DNA from: Photobacterium ganghwense
GTDB taxonomy: Bacteria; Pseudomonadota; Gammaproteobacteria; Enterobacterales; Vibrionaceae
NCBI RefSeq assembly: GCF_003025595.1
Contig: NZ_PYMI01000006.1
Span: 124,001-188,000 of the forward strand
Length of the DNA: 64,000 bases
Direction of reading: 5' to 3'
Made by a program: the position numbers and the translations under genes. Numbering within the stretch: position 1 is the stretch's first letter; every line of letters starts with the position of its first letter. The notes under the pieces are model-generated. The model was not told where the DNA came from. It saw only the letters and a list, made by a program, of their open reading frames with translations, and did not search any database. Positions 20,538 to 30,876 of the stretch are shown in pieces.

Positions 20538-21257
20538 TTACGCCTCATTGCCGTCCGGTACAAACACATACCCCAGCCCCCAAACGGTCTGGATATAACG
20601 CGGACGGCTCGGGTCTTCCTCGATCATCCGGCGCAGACGGGAAATCTGGACGTCAATCGAGCGCTCCATCGCCGAATATTCACGGCCGCGGGCCATGTTC
20701 ATCAGCTTATCGCGGGACATCGGTTCACGGGCATTGGTCACCAGCGCCTTCAGCACGGCAAACTCCCCGGAGGTCAGCGGCATCGCTTCGTCACCACGGA
20801 ACATTTCACGAGTTCCCAGGTTGAGGCGGAACTCACCAAATTCGATAATCTTGCTGTCAGCACTCGGTGCACCCGGTGCTTCGACCGTCTGGCGACGCAG
20901 TACTGCACGGATACGGGCCAGCAGCTCACGCGGATTAAACGGCTTCGGCAGGTAGTCATCCGCGCCCACTTCCAGCCCCACGATACGGTCAACCTCATCG
21001 CCCTTGGCGGTCAGCATCAGGATCGGCAGCATATTGTTGGCATTACGCAGACGGCGGCAGATCGACAGGCCATCCTCGCCCGGCAACATCAAATCCAGCA
21101 CCATCAGGTGGAACGTTTCACGTGATAACAGGCGGTCCATCTGCTCGCCGTTGGCCACGCTTCGCACCTGAAAGCCCTGCTCAGACAGGTAACGCTCCAG
21201 CAGCGCACGCAGGCGCATATCATCATCAACAACCAGAATCTTGTAATTTTCCTGCAT
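20538..21257 (-). CDS. ompR: Response regulator OmpR
   Basis: 239 residues. The receiver domain has the acidic cluster D11-D13, phosphoacceptor D55 in MVLDLMLPG and K105 in LPKPFNPRE, followed by a winged-helix DNA-binding domain (about 135-235; SIDVQISRLRRMIEED, QTVWGLGYVF). Once phosphorylated by EnvZ it controls outer membrane porin and other osmotic-response promoters. It is the first gene of ompR-envZ and divergent from greB-tex, an order common to enteric bacteria and vibrios. Confidence 0.98.
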   Translation of the reverse strand: MQENYKILVVDDDMRLRALLERYLSEQGFQVRSVANGEQMDRLLSRETFHLMVLDLMLPGEDGLSICRRLRNANNMLPILMLTAKGDEVDRIVGLEVGADDYLPKPFNPRELLARIRAVLRRQTVEAPGAPSADSKIIEFGEFRLNLGTREMFRGDEAMPLTSGEFAVLKALVTNAREPMSRDKLMNMARGREYSAMERSIDVQISRLRRMIEEDPSRPRYIQTVWGLGYVFVPDGNEA

Positions 21258-21567
21258 ATCTCACCTTACTTACATCGGTAGGCACGGGCATAGTGTACTC
21301 GAGCCTCCCTGCGACTCGCTGAATTTTGCCGCGAAAATACCCGCAAAATTGTTACCGTTTATGTCCGGCAAACCTCGCTCAACACTTTACTTAGTATGGT
21401 CAAGCTCAGCCGGACATGCCTGCCACCTAAACTACCTGAAATTCAAGGAACTATCCAAAACTAACGAACTCAGAATCAGGAACCTTGATCTTCCCGGGCA
21501 AGCGACGGAAGATCAGAGCATTGAAGGTCAACCGCATCGCCGCGAACCAACAGGAGCATGGCCGGTA

Positions 21568-22038
21568 ATGAAAACCAACCTGATCACCCGTGAGGGCTAC
21601 AACAAACTCAAGCAAGAGCTGGATTTTCTGTGGAAAGAAGAACGTCCGGAAGTCACCAAAAAAGTGACCTGGGCGGCCAGTCTGGGTGACCGCTCAGAGA
21701 ACGCGGACTACCAGTACAACAAAAAACGCCTGCGTGAAATCGACCGCCGGGTACGCTACCTGCGCAAGCGACTGGAGCTGGTTCAGGTGGTGGACTATTC
21801 CCCGCAGCAGGACGGCAAAGTGTTCTTTGGTGCCTGGGTGGAAATTGAGAACGAGGCCGGTGAAGTCAAAGCCTTCCGCATCGTCGGCCCGGACGAAATT
21901 TACGGCCGCAATGACTACATCTCGATTGACTCCCCGATGGCCCGGGCCCTGCTCAAGAAAGAAGTCGATGACGAATTCGAAGTCACTACCCCGACCGGCA
22001 AAAAAGAGTGGTTCGTCAACAGCATCCGCTATCAGTAA
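21568..22038 (+). CDS. greB: Transcription elongation factor GreB
   Basis: 156 residues. The N-terminal coiled coil reaches through the secondary channel of RNA polymerase; its acidic tip is seen in [22 protein letters not shown] (about 33-54). A C-terminal FKBP-like domain follows. The tryptophan-rich early part ([16 protein letters not shown]) and length mark GreB rather than GreA. It rescues backtracked polymerase by stimulating RNA cleavage. The start [11 protein letters not shown] has AGGAG 10 bases upstream; a 73-residue longer frame crosses the promoter region and was rejected. Confidence 0.96.
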   Translation: MKTNLITREGYNKLKQELDFLWKEERPEVTKKVTWAASLGDRSENADYQYNKKRLREIDRRVRYLRKRLELVQVVDYSPQQDGKVFFGAWVEIENEAGEVKAFRIVGPDEIYGRNDYISIDSPMARALLKKEVDDEFEVTTPTGKKEWFVNSIRYQ

Positions 22039-22145
22039 ACCCGGCACTGACGTCACGTACTGACACGCTTCTTACATGCCACACCTTGCCTGTGCCCCGT
22101 TCACCCGTAGAATGGGACCTTAAACGACAACATGAGAAACAACGG

Positions 22146-24494
22146 ATGAGCTACACGATCAACCAGACGATTGCCCAGGAACTGAGTGTTCGCCAGGAAC
22201 AGGTGAATGCGGCGATTGCCTTGCTCGATGACGGTAACACCGTGCCTTTTATCGCCCGTTACCGTAAGGAAGTCACTGGTGGGCTGGACGACACCCAGCT
22301 GCGTAATCTGGAATCCCGCCTGGGCTACCTGCGCGAAATGGAAGACCGCCGCCAGGTGATTCTGAAATCTATCGGCGAGCAGGGTAAGCTGACTCCGGAG
22401 CTGGAAGCCGAGCTACGTGCCGCTGACAGCAAAACCCGCCTTGAAGACCTTTATCTGCCTTACAAACCCAAGCGCCGTACCAAAGGGCAAATCGCCATTG
22501 AAGCGGGTCTGGAACCGCTGGCCGACAGCCTGTGGGCAGATCCGAGCCAGACGCCGGAAACCGCTGCTGAAGCATTCATTGATGCCGATAAAGGCTTTGC
22601 CGACAGCAAAGCCGTCCTGGATGGTGCCCGCGCTATTCTGATGGAGCGTTTCGCGGAAGACGCGGCGCTGCTGGAAAAAATCCGCCGTCACCTGCAGGGC
22701 CAGGCCGAACTGACCTCCCGCGTAGTGGCAGGCAAAGAGCACGAAGGCGCGAAGTTTAAAGATTACTTTGAATACAATGAGCCGCTGAAAAACATCCCGT
22801 CCCACCGCGCACTAGCGCTGTTCCGCGGCCGTAACGAAGGCGTGCTGCAACTGGCCCTGAACGCCGATCCGGATCAGGAAGAAGGGGGGCGCAGCTCTTA
22901 CTGTGAAGTCATCATTGCCGATCATTATGGCGTGAAGCCAGGTACCCAGCCGGCAGACAGTTGGCGCAAACAGGTGATCAGCTGGGCATGGCGCATCAAA
23001 ATCCTGATGCACCTGGAGACCGAGCTGATGGCGGCCCTGCGCGAGAAAGCCGAAGACGGCGCGATGCAGGTATTTGCCGATAACCTAAAAGACTTGCTGA
23101 TGGCTGCTCCGGCGGGCCCGCGCATCACCCTGGCCCTGGACCCGGGTCTGCGGACCGGCTGTAAAGTGGCGGTGGTCGATCAGACCGGTAAGCTGCTCGA
23201 TACCGCGACCATTTATCCCCACCAGCCACAGCGTCAAGTGGCCCAGTCGGCGGCAACGGTACTGGCCCTGATCGCCAAGCACAACGTGGATTTGATCGCG
23301 ATTGGTAACGGCACCGCTTCACGTGAAACCGACAGCTTTGTCGCGACCCTGCTGAAAGAAAACAACCTGAAGATCCAGAGCGTGATGGTGAGCGAAGCGG
23401 GGGCTTCGGTGTACTCTGCATCGGAGCTGGCCGCCAACGAATTCCCGAACCTGGATGTGTCCCTGCGCGGCGCGGTGTCAATTGGCCGCCGTCTGCAAGA
23501 CCCGCTGGCCGAGCTGGTGAAAATCGATCCGAAATCTATAGGGGTGGGCCAATACCAGCACGATGTCAGCCAGAGCATGCTGGCCAAGCGTCTGGATGCG
23601 GTGGTGGAAGACTGTGTAAACGCCGTTGGCGTTGACGTGAATACGGCGTCCCCGGCACTACTGACCCGCGTGGCTGGCCTGAACGGTACGATCGCGCAGA
23701 ACATCGTGAATTACCGTGATGAAAATGGCCGTTTTGAGTCCCGCACCACGCTGAAGAAAGTCGCCCGTCTGGGCCCTAAAGCGTTTGAGCAGTGTGCCGG
23801 CTTCCTACGCATCATGAACGGTAAGAACCCGCTCGACAGCTCGGCGGTTCACCCGGAATCTTACGCCGTGGTGAAAAATATCGCCGCTGCGAACGACAAG
23901 GCGCTGGATGCCATTATCGGCAACAGTGACTTCCTCAAGAGCCTGAAACCGGCCGATTACACCGATGAGCAGTTTGGTCTGCCGACCGTCACTGACATCA
24001 TTCGCGAGCTGGACAAACCGGGCCGTGACCCGCGTCCGGAGTTCAAGACCGCGACATTTGCCGAAGGCGTGCATGAAGTCAAAGACCTGATCCCGGGCAT
24101 GGTACTGGAAGGCGTGATCACTAACGTGACCAACTTCGGTGCGTTTGTCGATGTCGGTGTCCATCAGGATGGTCTGGTGCACATCTCGGCGCTATCCGAC
24201 AAATTCGTGGCGGATCCGCGCGAAGTGGTGAAAGCCGGTGACATCGTCAAGGTTAAGGTGATGGAAGTGGATCTGCAGCGCAAGCGGATCGGCATGTCAA
24301 TGCGCCTCAGCGATGAGCCTGGCCAGGAAAAACCGGCTCGTAAACCGCAAGGCCAGTCACCCCGCCAGAACCCGTCCCGTTCGTCGCAAGGCAACGGCCA
24401 GCACAATGCATCAGGCAATGCGGCGGGCAATGCGACGAATGGCGCCATGGGCGGTGCTTTTGCGGCGGCCTTTGCGAACGCCAAGAAGAAGTAA
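22146..24494 (+). CDS. tex: Tex family RNA-binding transcription accessory protein
   Basis: 782 residues with the Tex domain order: N-terminal helical region (1-200), YqgF/RNase H-like fold (about 320-450; [17 protein letters not shown]), helix-hairpin-helix repeats (about 490-565; [18 protein letters not shown]) and an S1 RNA-binding domain (about 642-715; [31 protein letters not shown]). A low-complexity tail rich in N, G and A ends the protein. Tex proteins bind nucleic acid and influence transcription. It lies 107 bases after greB; a terminator follows. Confidence 0.95.
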   Translation: MSYTINQTIAQELSVRQEQVNAAIALLDDGNTVPFIARYRKEVTGGLDDTQLRNLESRLGYLREMEDRRQVILKSIGEQGKLTPELEAELRAADSKTRLEDLYLPYKPKRRTKGQIAIEAGLEPLADSLWADPSQTPETAAEAFIDADKGFADSKAVLDGARAILMERFAEDAALLEKIRRHLQGQAELTSRVVAGKEHEGAKFKDYFEYNEPLKNIPSHRALALFRGRNEGVLQLALNADPDQEEGGRSSYCEVIIADHYGVKPGTQPADSWRKQVISWAWRIKILMHLETELMAALREKAEDGAMQVFADNLKDLLMAAPAGPRITLALDPGLRTGCKVAVVDQTGKLLDTATIYPHQPQRQVAQSAATVLALIAKHNVDLIAIGNGTASRETDSFVATLLKENNLKIQSVMVSEAGASVYSASELAANEFPNLDVSLRGAVSIGRRLQDPLAELVKIDPKSIGVGQYQHDVSQSMLAKRLDAVVEDCVNAVGVDVNTASPALLTRVAGLNGTIAQNIVNYRDENGRFESRTTLKKVARLGPKAFEQCAGFLRIMNGKNPLDSSAVHPESYAVVKNIAAANDKALDAIIGNSDFLKSLKPADYTDEQFGLPTVTDIIRELDKPGRDPRPEFKTATFAEGVHEVKDLIPGMVLEGVITNVTNFGAFVDVGVHQDGLVHISALSDKFVADPREVVKAGDIVKVKVMEVDLQRKRIGMSMRLSDEPGQEKPARKPQGQSPRQNPSRSSQGNGQHNASGNAAGNATNGAMGGAFAAAFANAKKK

Positions 24495-24531
24495 CGCCAT
24501 TACCGGCAGCCATTTACTGCGACAATAAACG

Positions 24532-24570
24532 AAAAAAGAGCCGGCATGACTGTCAGCTCTTTTTTATTTT
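24532..24570. terminator. Terminator after tex
   Basis: AAAAAAGAGC/GCTCTTTTTT arms (24532-24541 with 24556-24565) enclosing a 14-base loop; T-rich on the right, A-rich on the left. Confidence 0.7.
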
Positions 24571-24634
24571 TCCGTCCGTCGGCGGCTCATCCGCTGACCC
24601 GTTCCGATACATCAGCAGCGGGATGCCTGCGTCG

Positions 24635-25096
24635 CTATATCTTTACCAGATACTCCGTCGGTGGATTGGGCAACGTCGCCTGCGCGTATTTATGGGCCAC
24701 CACACCCTTGGTGCGTTCCGCCTGGCTGATCAATGCCAGCGCCTCCAGCAATTCCCGCGGCAATTTGATGTGCATGGCATACCCCAGGTCTTTGCTGTCC
24801 GCCATATAGCGGTCTGCCGACAGCACTTTCACCAGTTGCTCCAGTTCGTCGCGGTAGCCGTAATGCTGCTCAGAACCGGGCAAGTCTGAGTAATCCGGGT
24901 GTTCACTCGGATCCCAGGACGGCTTTTTCATCTGCTTTTCTTCACTGGTTACCGGCTTTTCCTGCCCGGCAGCCGCCATACTGGCCGGCGGCACAATTTT
25001 TTCGCGCACCCGGTTGTCCCGTGCAACCTGCTCGGTCGGCGGATTCACAGACGGCGCGACCGTAGGGGCGCCGACTTGGACAGGGGAGACGATCAT
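24635..25096 (-). CDS. Conserved hypothetical protein
   Basis: 153 residues beginning MIVSPVQVGAPTVAPSVNPPTEQVARDNRVREKI. The first 60 residues are Pro/Ala/Val-rich and look disordered; they are followed by a charged stretch (EEKQMKKPSWDPSEHPDY) and a helical C-terminal part. There is no signal peptide or membrane segment. Proteins with this start motif occur near bioH in vibrios and Shewanella and have sometimes been named Lon protease, for which I see no protease motif. Function unknown. It lies on the same strand downstream of bioH, 236 bases away. Confidence 0.75.
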   Translation of the reverse strand: MIVSPVQVGAPTVAPSVNPPTEQVARDNRVREKIVPPASMAAAGQEKPVTSEEKQMKKPSWDPSEHPDYSDLPGSEQHYGYRDELEQLVKVLSADRYMADSKDLGYAMHIKLPRELLEALALISQAERTKGVVAHKYAQATLPNPPTEYLVKI

Positions 25097-25332
25097 CGGG
25101 GTGCAATGCTCCGGGCATTAACGGCCGGGCGGCACTTCAGCACCGCGCCGCCATCCAGTGATTAGGCGATGCCACCGGTCAGCCCACTCAGGCCAACCGC
25201 AAGTAAGTGGCTGTGTTTATTATCGTTACATCTATCATTATGGCCGCTCCGGGACCAAGAGCAACCGCTTGTTACCCGTTATCGGCCATCACGCGAAAAA
25301 ATGCAGTGAATCACCGGCATTATTGCAGCTTA

Positions 25333-26106
25333 TCAGTGGTTAGCGGCTAAAAAGTCGGTGAGCACCTCAAGAAATGCCTCAGGATGGGAAATAAACGGAG
25401 CATGTGACGCCGACGCGAAGATTTCCCGCTGCGATTGCGGGGCCAGCGTGTCCAGGTCGTGGGCGACTTTTGCCGGAACCAGCCCGTCCAGTCGGCCATA
25501 CAACCGCAGCCAGGGTTGCTGCAAATCGGCCAGCTGATCACGCAAGTCCACCTCTGCCAGAATTTTCAGGCCATTGGCCAACGCCTGCGGATTCGGCGCA
25601 GGACGAGACAGCACGGCTTCTTTCAGGCGTTTGATATCCTGCCTCGCCGTCGGACTGCCCATCGCCTGCAGCGCCATAAACCGCTCAACCGTGGTATGGA
25701 AGTCGTCATCCAGCTGACGACGAAAATCAGCCAGCACATCCGGTTTGATCCCGCGCCAGGTTTCCCGGGCGGAAAACCGGGGGGAGCTGGCCACCGTCAC
25801 CAGCCGCGAGACTCGCTCAGGCGCGCGCAACGCCGCTTGTTTGGCGACCAGACCGCCTAACGACCAGCCCAGCCAGGTGGCCTGCTCGGGGGCCGAGGCC
25901 AGCACCATATCGGTCATTTCCTCAATCTGCTCGGCAAGCAGCGCATGGCTGTGTCCGTAGCCGGGCAGATCCACCACATGCACCCGGCAGTGCTCAGCCA
26001 GTTGCGGCAGGATCTGCTGCCAGACAGCACCGTTCATGCCCCAACCATGAATGAGAACCAGATCGGAACCTTGGCCCTGCGTATGCCAGTGTAGCTTGGC
26101 TGTCAT
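25333..26106 (-). CDS. bioH: Pimeloyl-[acyl-carrier protein] methyl ester esterase
   Basis: 257-residue alpha/beta hydrolase. Catalytic triad Ser82 (LGWSLGG), Asp207 (YGRLDGLVP) and His235 (SASHAPFI), at the same numbers as in E. coli BioH; the oxyanion region is HGWGMN at 20-25. It hydrolyses pimeloyl-ACP methyl ester, freeing pimeloyl-ACP for biotin synthesis. The start MTAKLHWHTQG has AAGGAAG 6 bases upstream. It is divergent from the ComF-type gene, the bioH-gntX arrangement known from enteric bacteria. Confidence 0.96.
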   Translation of the reverse strand: MTAKLHWHTQGQGSDLVLIHGWGMNGAVWQQILPQLAEHCRVHVVDLPGYGHSHALLAEQIEEMTDMVLASAPEQATWLGWSLGGLVAKQAALRAPERVSRLVTVASSPRFSARETWRGIKPDVLADFRRQLDDDFHTTVERFMALQAMGSPTARQDIKRLKEAVLSRPAPNPQALANGLKILAEVDLRDQLADLQQPWLRLYGRLDGLVPAKVAHDLDTLAPQSQREIFASASHAPFISHPEAFLEVLTDFLAANH

Positions 26107-26145
26107 GTAAACTTCCTTTCTCTGTTGCGCCACGGGATGGTCAAG

Positions 26146-26859
26146 ATGGTATCGCCATTATTTCAAATCACCAACTTTCTGCACCGTCATCACCGCTGTA
26201 TGTTGTGCCGGCTGCCAGTCGACACGCCGGATCAGCACTGGTGTCAGCCGTGCCTGGCTCGCTTTCCGCGCACCCCATACTGCCACGGTTGCGGTACAAC
26301 CACCCTCACCATGACCGAGTATTGCGGTCGCTGCCTGACCCGTCCGCCACCGTGGCAACGCTGTTACCGGCTGGGCGAATATCGGTTTCCACTGCGCCAG
26401 CTGGTACATAAGTTCAAATTCGGCCATCAGTTCTGGTTGGCCCGCCCGTTAGGCACCTTGCTGGCGCAGGCGATCCCCGAGCCAGCCCCTCTGCTGTTGC
26501 CGGTTCCGCTGCACCCCTGGCGTCAGCTGACCCGCAGTTTCAACCAGAGTACTCTGCTCGCCACGGCGATTGCGGAGGCCACCGGCAGCCGGTGTCAGCC
26601 TGACCTATTGCGGCGGACACGGCATAATCCGGCACAGCACCAGCTGAACAAAGCCCAGCGTCAGACTAACTTGCGGGATGCTTTTCGCCTGCGAAAGCCC
26701 ATTGTCCGGCCATCAAGCCCCTTGCCATCCCATGTTGCCCTAGTGGATGATGTGGTCACCACCGGCAGTACACTGTCGGTTCTCACTCGCCTGCTGCTGG
26801 CTGAAGGCGTCGAACGTGTGGACATCTACTGCCTGTGCTATACCCCCGCAGGGAAATAA
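26146..26859 (+). CDS. ComF family phosphoribosyltransferase-like protein (GntX/YhgH type)
   Basis: About 237 residues. The N-terminal zinc-finger region has four CxxC-type pairs (CMLC, CQPC, CHGC, CGRC) between about residues 18 and 66, and the C-terminal PRTase fold has the PRPP-like loop VALVDDVVTTGSTLS (about 201-215). Homologues act in DNA uptake (ComF) in naturally competent bacteria and in use of extracellular DNA in enterics; the biochemical activity is not settled. ATGs at 26137 and 26125 would give slightly longer forms. It is divergent from bioH with only 39 bases between. Confidence 0.9.
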   Translation: MVSPLFQITNFLHRHHRCMLCRLPVDTPDQHWCQPCLARFPRTPYCHGCGTTTLTMTEYCGRCLTRPPPWQRCYRLGEYRFPLRQLVHKFKFGHQFWLARPLGTLLAQAIPEPAPLLLPVPLHPWRQLTRSFNQSTLLATAIAEATGSRCQPDLLRRTRHNPAQHQLNKAQRQTNLRDAFRLRKPIVRPSSPLPSHVALVDDVVTTGSTLSVLTRLLLAEGVERVDIYCLCYTPAGK

Positions 26860-26976
26860 CCTGCAAAGTCACGGTTTTATGTGGCGAAATCATAGTTACG
26901 TCGATTAGGGGGTGATAGAAAGAGCAGCAAGGAGTAGAATAGAATTAATCTTACTAATTAAGTCAGGTATTACGTC

Positions 26977-27561
26977 GTGTCTATGATTACTATTTCTGAA
27001 AGTGCTCAAGAGCACTTCGTTAAACTTCTGGCCCAACAGCCGGAAGGCACTAACATCCGCGTGTTCGTGGTTAACCCTGGTACGCAAAGTGCTGAGTGCG
27101 GCGTATCCTACTGTCCGCCGGAAGCAATCGAAGCGTCAGACACCGAAATCAAATTCGGTATGTTCTCGGCGTATATCGATGAGCTGAGCCTGCCATTCCT
27201 GGAAGATGCCGAGATCGATTTTGTCGCTGACAAAATGGGCTCTCAGCTGACCCTGAAAGCGCCCAATGCCAAAATCCGCAAAGTGTCGGATGATGCTTCA
27301 CTGATGGAGCGCGTGGATTACGTGATCCAGACCCAGGTGAACCCGCAGCTGGCTGGCCACGGCGGTAATGTGTCCCTGTCTGAAATTACGGAAGATGGCG
27401 TTGCCATTCTGCAGTTCGGTGGCGGCTGTAACGGCTGTTCAATGGTTGACGTGACCCTGAAAGAAGGGATCGAGAAAGAGCTGCTGGCGCAGTTCGAAGG
27501 CGAACTGACCGGCGTGCGTGACATCACTGAGCACGCCCGTGGCGAGCACTCTTACTACTAA
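26977..27561 (+). CDS. nfuA: Fe-S biogenesis protein NfuA
   Basis: 194 residues with a degenerate A-type domain (1-95) and a C-terminal Nfu domain with the cluster-binding Cys151-Cys154 pair ([12 protein letters not shown]). NfuA carries 4Fe-4S clusters to target enzymes under oxidative stress or iron limitation. The GTG start is used because a TCAGG site is spaced for it and the family in vibrios begins two residues before ITI; the ATG at 26983 would give 192 residues. In E. coli nfuA likewise follows the bioH/gntX pair. Confidence 0.96.
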   Translation: MSMITISESAQEHFVKLLAQQPEGTNIRVFVVNPGTQSAECGVSYCPPEAIEASDTEIKFGMFSAYIDELSLPFLEDAEIDFVADKMGSQLTLKAPNAKIRKVSDDASLMERVDYVIQTQVNPQLAGHGGNVSLSEITEDGVAILQFGGGCNGCSMVDVTLKEGIEKELLAQFEGELTGVRDITEHARGEHSYY

Positions 27562-27601
27562 GCAATCTTACTCCGCCTTACACGAGTAAGTATTGTTAGA
27601 T

Positions 27602-27634
27602 AAAAAAAGCGAGAGCCTGAGCTCTCGCTTTTTT
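27602..27634. terminator. Bidirectional terminator after nfuA
   Basis: GCGAGAGC/GCTCTCGC stem (27609-27616 with 27621-27628), four-base loop, A-run before and T-run after. Confidence 0.88.
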
Positions 27635-27720
27635 GTGTCATCAATCTGAAAAAGTAGCTGTTCTTTATCATGTATCATTGTGCATGCAGAGCAGTTATTT
27701 TTTCAGGTTGTGGCTGGTTC

Positions 27721-28113
27721 CTACACTTCCACCACTGTGATAGTGACCTTTCGACGTCCCCAGTTTCTGGCAGCATGGATATCTTTACCCATGTAGATAT
27801 CAATCTTGTTTTGCCAGCGGCGCCCCATCTTGTCCAGTACCACATACTCACCCGGTAACCCGGAGATTTTCACTTTCGTGCCTCGCTTAAAACCCCGTCC
27901 CAGCAAGTCCCGGGAAATCGCAATCGCCTTCATGCCCGGTTTAAGTCGGTCACCCCAGGCGGCAACTGTCGGGTTACCTTGGGTTTGTGCGCGCACTGAA
28001 TTGTAAGCTGTGGCGGTGACATTATAGGTTTTGCCCTGGATGCTGGCAGAAGCAGGAGCCACCCAGCCTAGCATCAGAATCGTCAAAAAAAGTCCAATGA
28101 CCGCTTTCCTCAT
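27721..28113 (-). CDS. Secreted 3D-domain (double-psi beta-barrel) protein
   Basis: 130 residues. A signal peptide is clear: MRKAVIGLFLTILMLGWVAPASA, with cleavage after ASA at about 23. The mature part has the 3D motif of MltA/Rpf-like barrels, with Asp residues in AISRDLLG, VVLDKMGRRW and NKIDIYMG. In MltA the Asp cluster cleaves peptidoglycan; here only the barrel is present, so wall binding or lytic activity is inference. The ribosome site AGGAGG is 6 bases upstream. The gene stands alone. Confidence 0.85.
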   Translation of the reverse strand: MRKAVIGLFLTILMLGWVAPASASIQGKTYNVTATAYNSVRAQTQGNPTVAAWGDRLKPGMKAIAISRDLLGRGFKRGTKVKISGLPGEYVVLDKMGRRWQNKIDIYMGKDIHAARNWGRRKVTITVVEV

Positions 28114-28219
28114 CCATCCTCCTAAACAGCAAAGATTGTTCGCATTTTAACCATGAACTCCCGCCCATGGGTAGCATTTTTTGCCGAATTATTGAACGGA
28201 TTTGACATGTGGTAGCTAA

Positions 28220-29569
28220 CTATTTGTTTGCACTAAAAGGTTCCAGAAAAATATTTTTTTGCCATTGGTAAGCAAATATTACAGCCAGGCCAATGCCGCG
28301 CATCGCCAAGAAACCGAGCATCGCCGCCCACAGCGCATGGTTCCCCCAGTCAGACAGCAACCACCAGAACGCAAAAAAGCTGCTGGTGGCGACCACCATA
28401 CTGTTGCGCATTTCCCGGCCCCGGGTCGCCCCGATAAAGATGCCGTCGAGCAGGAAACACCACATCGACACCAGCGGCACCGCCGCCAGCCACGGCAGGT
28501 AAAGCGCGGCTTCCTGCTGCACGGCCGGGATGTCAGATATCAGGGCGATAATCGCACCGCCCCCGAACGCAAACACCAGCGTCAGCAGCAGCGAGATCAC
28601 CAGGCTCCAGAAAGTGGTGCCCACCAGCGTGCGTCCCAGTTCCTGTCGGTTCCGGGCACCGATCGCCTTACCAACCATCGCTTCCATCGCATAAGCAAAG
28701 CCATCCATCGCGTAAGAAACCAGCATCAGAAAGCTCATCAGCACCGCATTGGCCGCGACGATATCATCCCCCAGGGTTGCGCCCTGAAACGTCATAAACG
28801 TAAAGGCCAGCTGCAGGCACAAGCTGCGTAAAAAAATGTCCCGGTTCAGCTTGAGCAGACGCCCCGTGCCTTCGCGGATCGTCCCCAGTTTTTCGCGCCA
28901 CGGCGGCAGGGCCTGCGCCAGCCATTGCCGGGACACAAACCACAGCCCCAGCGCCAGCCCGCTGTAATCGGCCATCACCGACGCCAGCGCCGCCCCCTGC
29001 ACTTTCCAGTTCAGTCCGACCACGAACAGTACATCAAGCACGATATTGACCACGTTGGTGACGATCAGCAGCCACATCGGCAGACGCGCATTCTGGCTGC
29101 CGAGCAGCCAACCCATGATGACAAAGTTGGCCAGCGCAGCCGGCGCGCCCCAGATCCTGATCGAGAAATACTGCGCCGCGTACTGTTTGACCTCGGCACT
29201 GGCATCACTGAACTGGAACACCAGATCGGCCACCGGGTTATGGAAAATAATCAGCACCAGTGCCAGTAGCCAGGCCAGTGCCAGTCCTTGCAGGAACACA
29301 GCGGCCTGTGCCGACTTATCCGATGCACCGTACGCCTGGGCACTCAGCCCGGTGGTCGCCATCCGCAGGAAGCCCAACAGCCAGAAAGTCACGTTAATCA
29401 TGGTGCTGCCGACCGCGACACCGCCCAGATACCAGGCCTGATCGAGGTGACCAATCACCGCCGCATCCACCAGCCCCAGCAGGGGCACTGTGATGTTGGA
29501 CAACACCATAGGAAGCGCCAGGGCAAAAACCTGGCGGTGTAAAGACATATCTCGCAACGCGTTGAGCAC
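28220..29569 (-). CDS. dinF: MATE family efflux transporter, DinF type
   Basis: 449 residues with about 12 membrane segments. The early block ALPMVLSNITVPLLGLVDAAVIGHL matches the DinF branch of the MATE family closely. These proteins export cationic drugs or other organic molecules with a sodium or proton gradient. The start is the GTG at 29569, which has GAGGTG 5 bases upstream; an ATG at 29548 lacks a ribosome site. In E. coli dinF follows lexA and is SOS-controlled; here it is about 9 kb from lexA behind the oxidase cluster, and I see no LexA box at its own start. Confidence 0.9.
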   Translation of the reverse strand: MLNALRDMSLHRQVFALALPMVLSNITVPLLGLVDAAVIGHLDQAWYLGGVAVGSTMINVTFWLLGFLRMATTGLSAQAYGASDKSAQAAVFLQGLALAWLLALVLIIFHNPVADLVFQFSDASAEVKQYAAQYFSIRIWGAPAALANFVIMGWLLGSQNARLPMWLLIVTNVVNIVLDVLFVVGLNWKVQGAALASVMADYSGLALGLWFVSRQWLAQALPPWREKLGTIREGTGRLLKLNRDIFLRSLCLQLAFTFMTFQGATLGDDIVAANAVLMSFLMLVSYAMDGFAYAMEAMVGKAIGARNRQELGRTLVGTTFWSLVISLLLTLVFAFGGGAIIALISDIPAVQQEAALYLPWLAAVPLVSMWCFLLDGIFIGATRGREMRNSMVVATSSFFAFWWLLSDWGNHALWAAMLGFLAMRGIGLAVIFAYQWQKNIFLEPFSANK

Positions 29570-29796
29570 AATCACCTCGACCCTTAGATTCAGACTGCAC
29601 ATTATACTGAGTTCAGCCTGAAACGCATGCCACCCCGGCATGTCAGCGCCGTCATGCACACGCTTCTCTATGCCACTGATCAGCTAAGTGCTTACCAGCA
29701 GTGATCACCCGCGGCAAGCCCCAATGATAGGGGGATACGAGGAAACCCGGACGGTAAAGGAATCCAGGGAGAGCAATCCTGGAAAAACAAGATGAA

Positions 29797-29832
29797 ACAG
29801 CCAAGGCCTCAGTCAGCGGAAGCCTTGGCGTT
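29797..29832 (-). terminator. Possible terminator of the oxidase/haem A cluster
   Basis: GCCAAGGC/GCCTTGGC arms (29800-29807 with 29822-29829), 14-base loop, with a loose T-rich tail leftward. It lies within the 337-base gap between cyoE and the MATE gene; nothing else is recognised there. Confidence 0.4.
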
Positions 29833-29906
29833 TAGGAATGGCAAGCACATCCTGCCCTCAGCAAAACTGATGTGCAGCAGAAAGCGCTCGAACAGGCACA
29901 CAGCGA

Positions 29907-30830
29907 CTAGCGCGCCAGCAGACTGATCAGCCAGTGGTCGGCCAACAACACCACAAACAGGGCCAGCAGGTGCCAGATAGAATATTTGAAGGTCGCCCAG
30001 GCATGGCCGGGCTGATCCGCAAATTTCAGCTTCAGGGCATACCCAATAAAGCCGGCATTGAGCACACTGCTGCCGGCCAGATACAGCCAGCCGCTCATGC
30101 CCGTCAGCCAGGGTAGCAGCCCCACCAGCGCCAGTATCACGGTATACAGCAACACCATGGTTTTGGTAAACGCGATGCCGTGCGTGACCGGCAGCATCGG
30201 GATCCCGGCCTTGGCGTAATCATCGCGGCGGTGAATGGCCAGCGCCCAGAAGTGCGGCGGTGTCCAGGTAAACACCAGCATCACCAGCAGCAGCGCATGA
30301 GGATCAAACTGGCCGGTGACGGCGGTCCAGCCCAACAGCGGCGGCGCCGCCCCGGCCAGTCCGCCGATCACGATATTCTGGGGAGTGGCATGCTTCAGCC
30401 ATACGGTGTAAATCAGAGCATAGCCGACCAGACTGGCAAACGTCAGCCAGGCCGTCAAGGCGTTGAGCTGCCACAGGACAGCAAAGCCCGCAACCATCAA
30501 CGCCGTGGCGAACAGCACCGCTTTGTGGGTCTCCACCCGGCCTTTCGCCAGCGGCCGGTGGTAGGTACGCGCCATCTTGGCATCGAAATGCCGATCGAGC
30601 ACGTGATTAAAAGCCGCCGCTGCGGCCGATTGCAGCCCAATTCCCAACAACCCAAGCGTCACCGCTTTGACCGGCGGAATTCCCGGTACAGCCAGACACA
30701 TCCCGACCAGAGCCGTGAGCAGCAGCATCGCCACCACTTTAGGCTTGGTCATGGTCAGATAATCCTGCCAGACCCGATGTCCACTCCAGGTTCGGGTACT
30801 GCGTTTGGCAACAATCTCAGCTTTGGCCAT
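29907..30830 (-). CDS. cyoE: Protohaem IX farnesyltransferase (haem O synthase)
   Basis: 307 residues with about nine membrane segments. The UbiA-fold prenyltransferase motifs are [19 protein letters not shown] (about 75-93) and [16 protein letters not shown] (about 201-216). It adds a farnesyl group to haem B to make haem O, which CtaA then oxidises to haem A for the oxidase encoded upstream. The ribosome site GGAGGG is 5 bases from the ATG. It is the last gene of the leftward cluster, 46 bases after ctaA. Confidence 0.96.
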   Translation of the reverse strand: MAKAEIVAKRSTRTWSGHRVWQDYLTMTKPKVVAMLLLTALVGMCLAVPGIPPVKAVTLGLLGIGLQSAAAAAFNHVLDRHFDAKMARTYHRPLAKGRVETHKAVLFATALMVAGFAVLWQLNALTAWLTFASLVGYALIYTVWLKHATPQNIVIGGLAGAAPPLLGWTAVTGQFDPHALLLVMLVFTWTPPHFWALAIHRRDDYAKAGIPMLPVTHGIAFTKTMVLLYTVILALVGLLPWLTGMSGWLYLAGSSVLNAGFIGYALKLKFADQPGHAWATFKYSIWHLLALFVVLLADHWLISLLAR

Positions 30831-30876
30831 ATTTGCCCTCCTTTGCCTTTCCTTGGGACATCATCAAACAACACAT

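Noticed and set aside
28220..29569. SOS control of the DinF-type MATE gene
   Set aside because: No CTG-N10-CAG LexA box was found at its start, and it is not downstream of lexA here.
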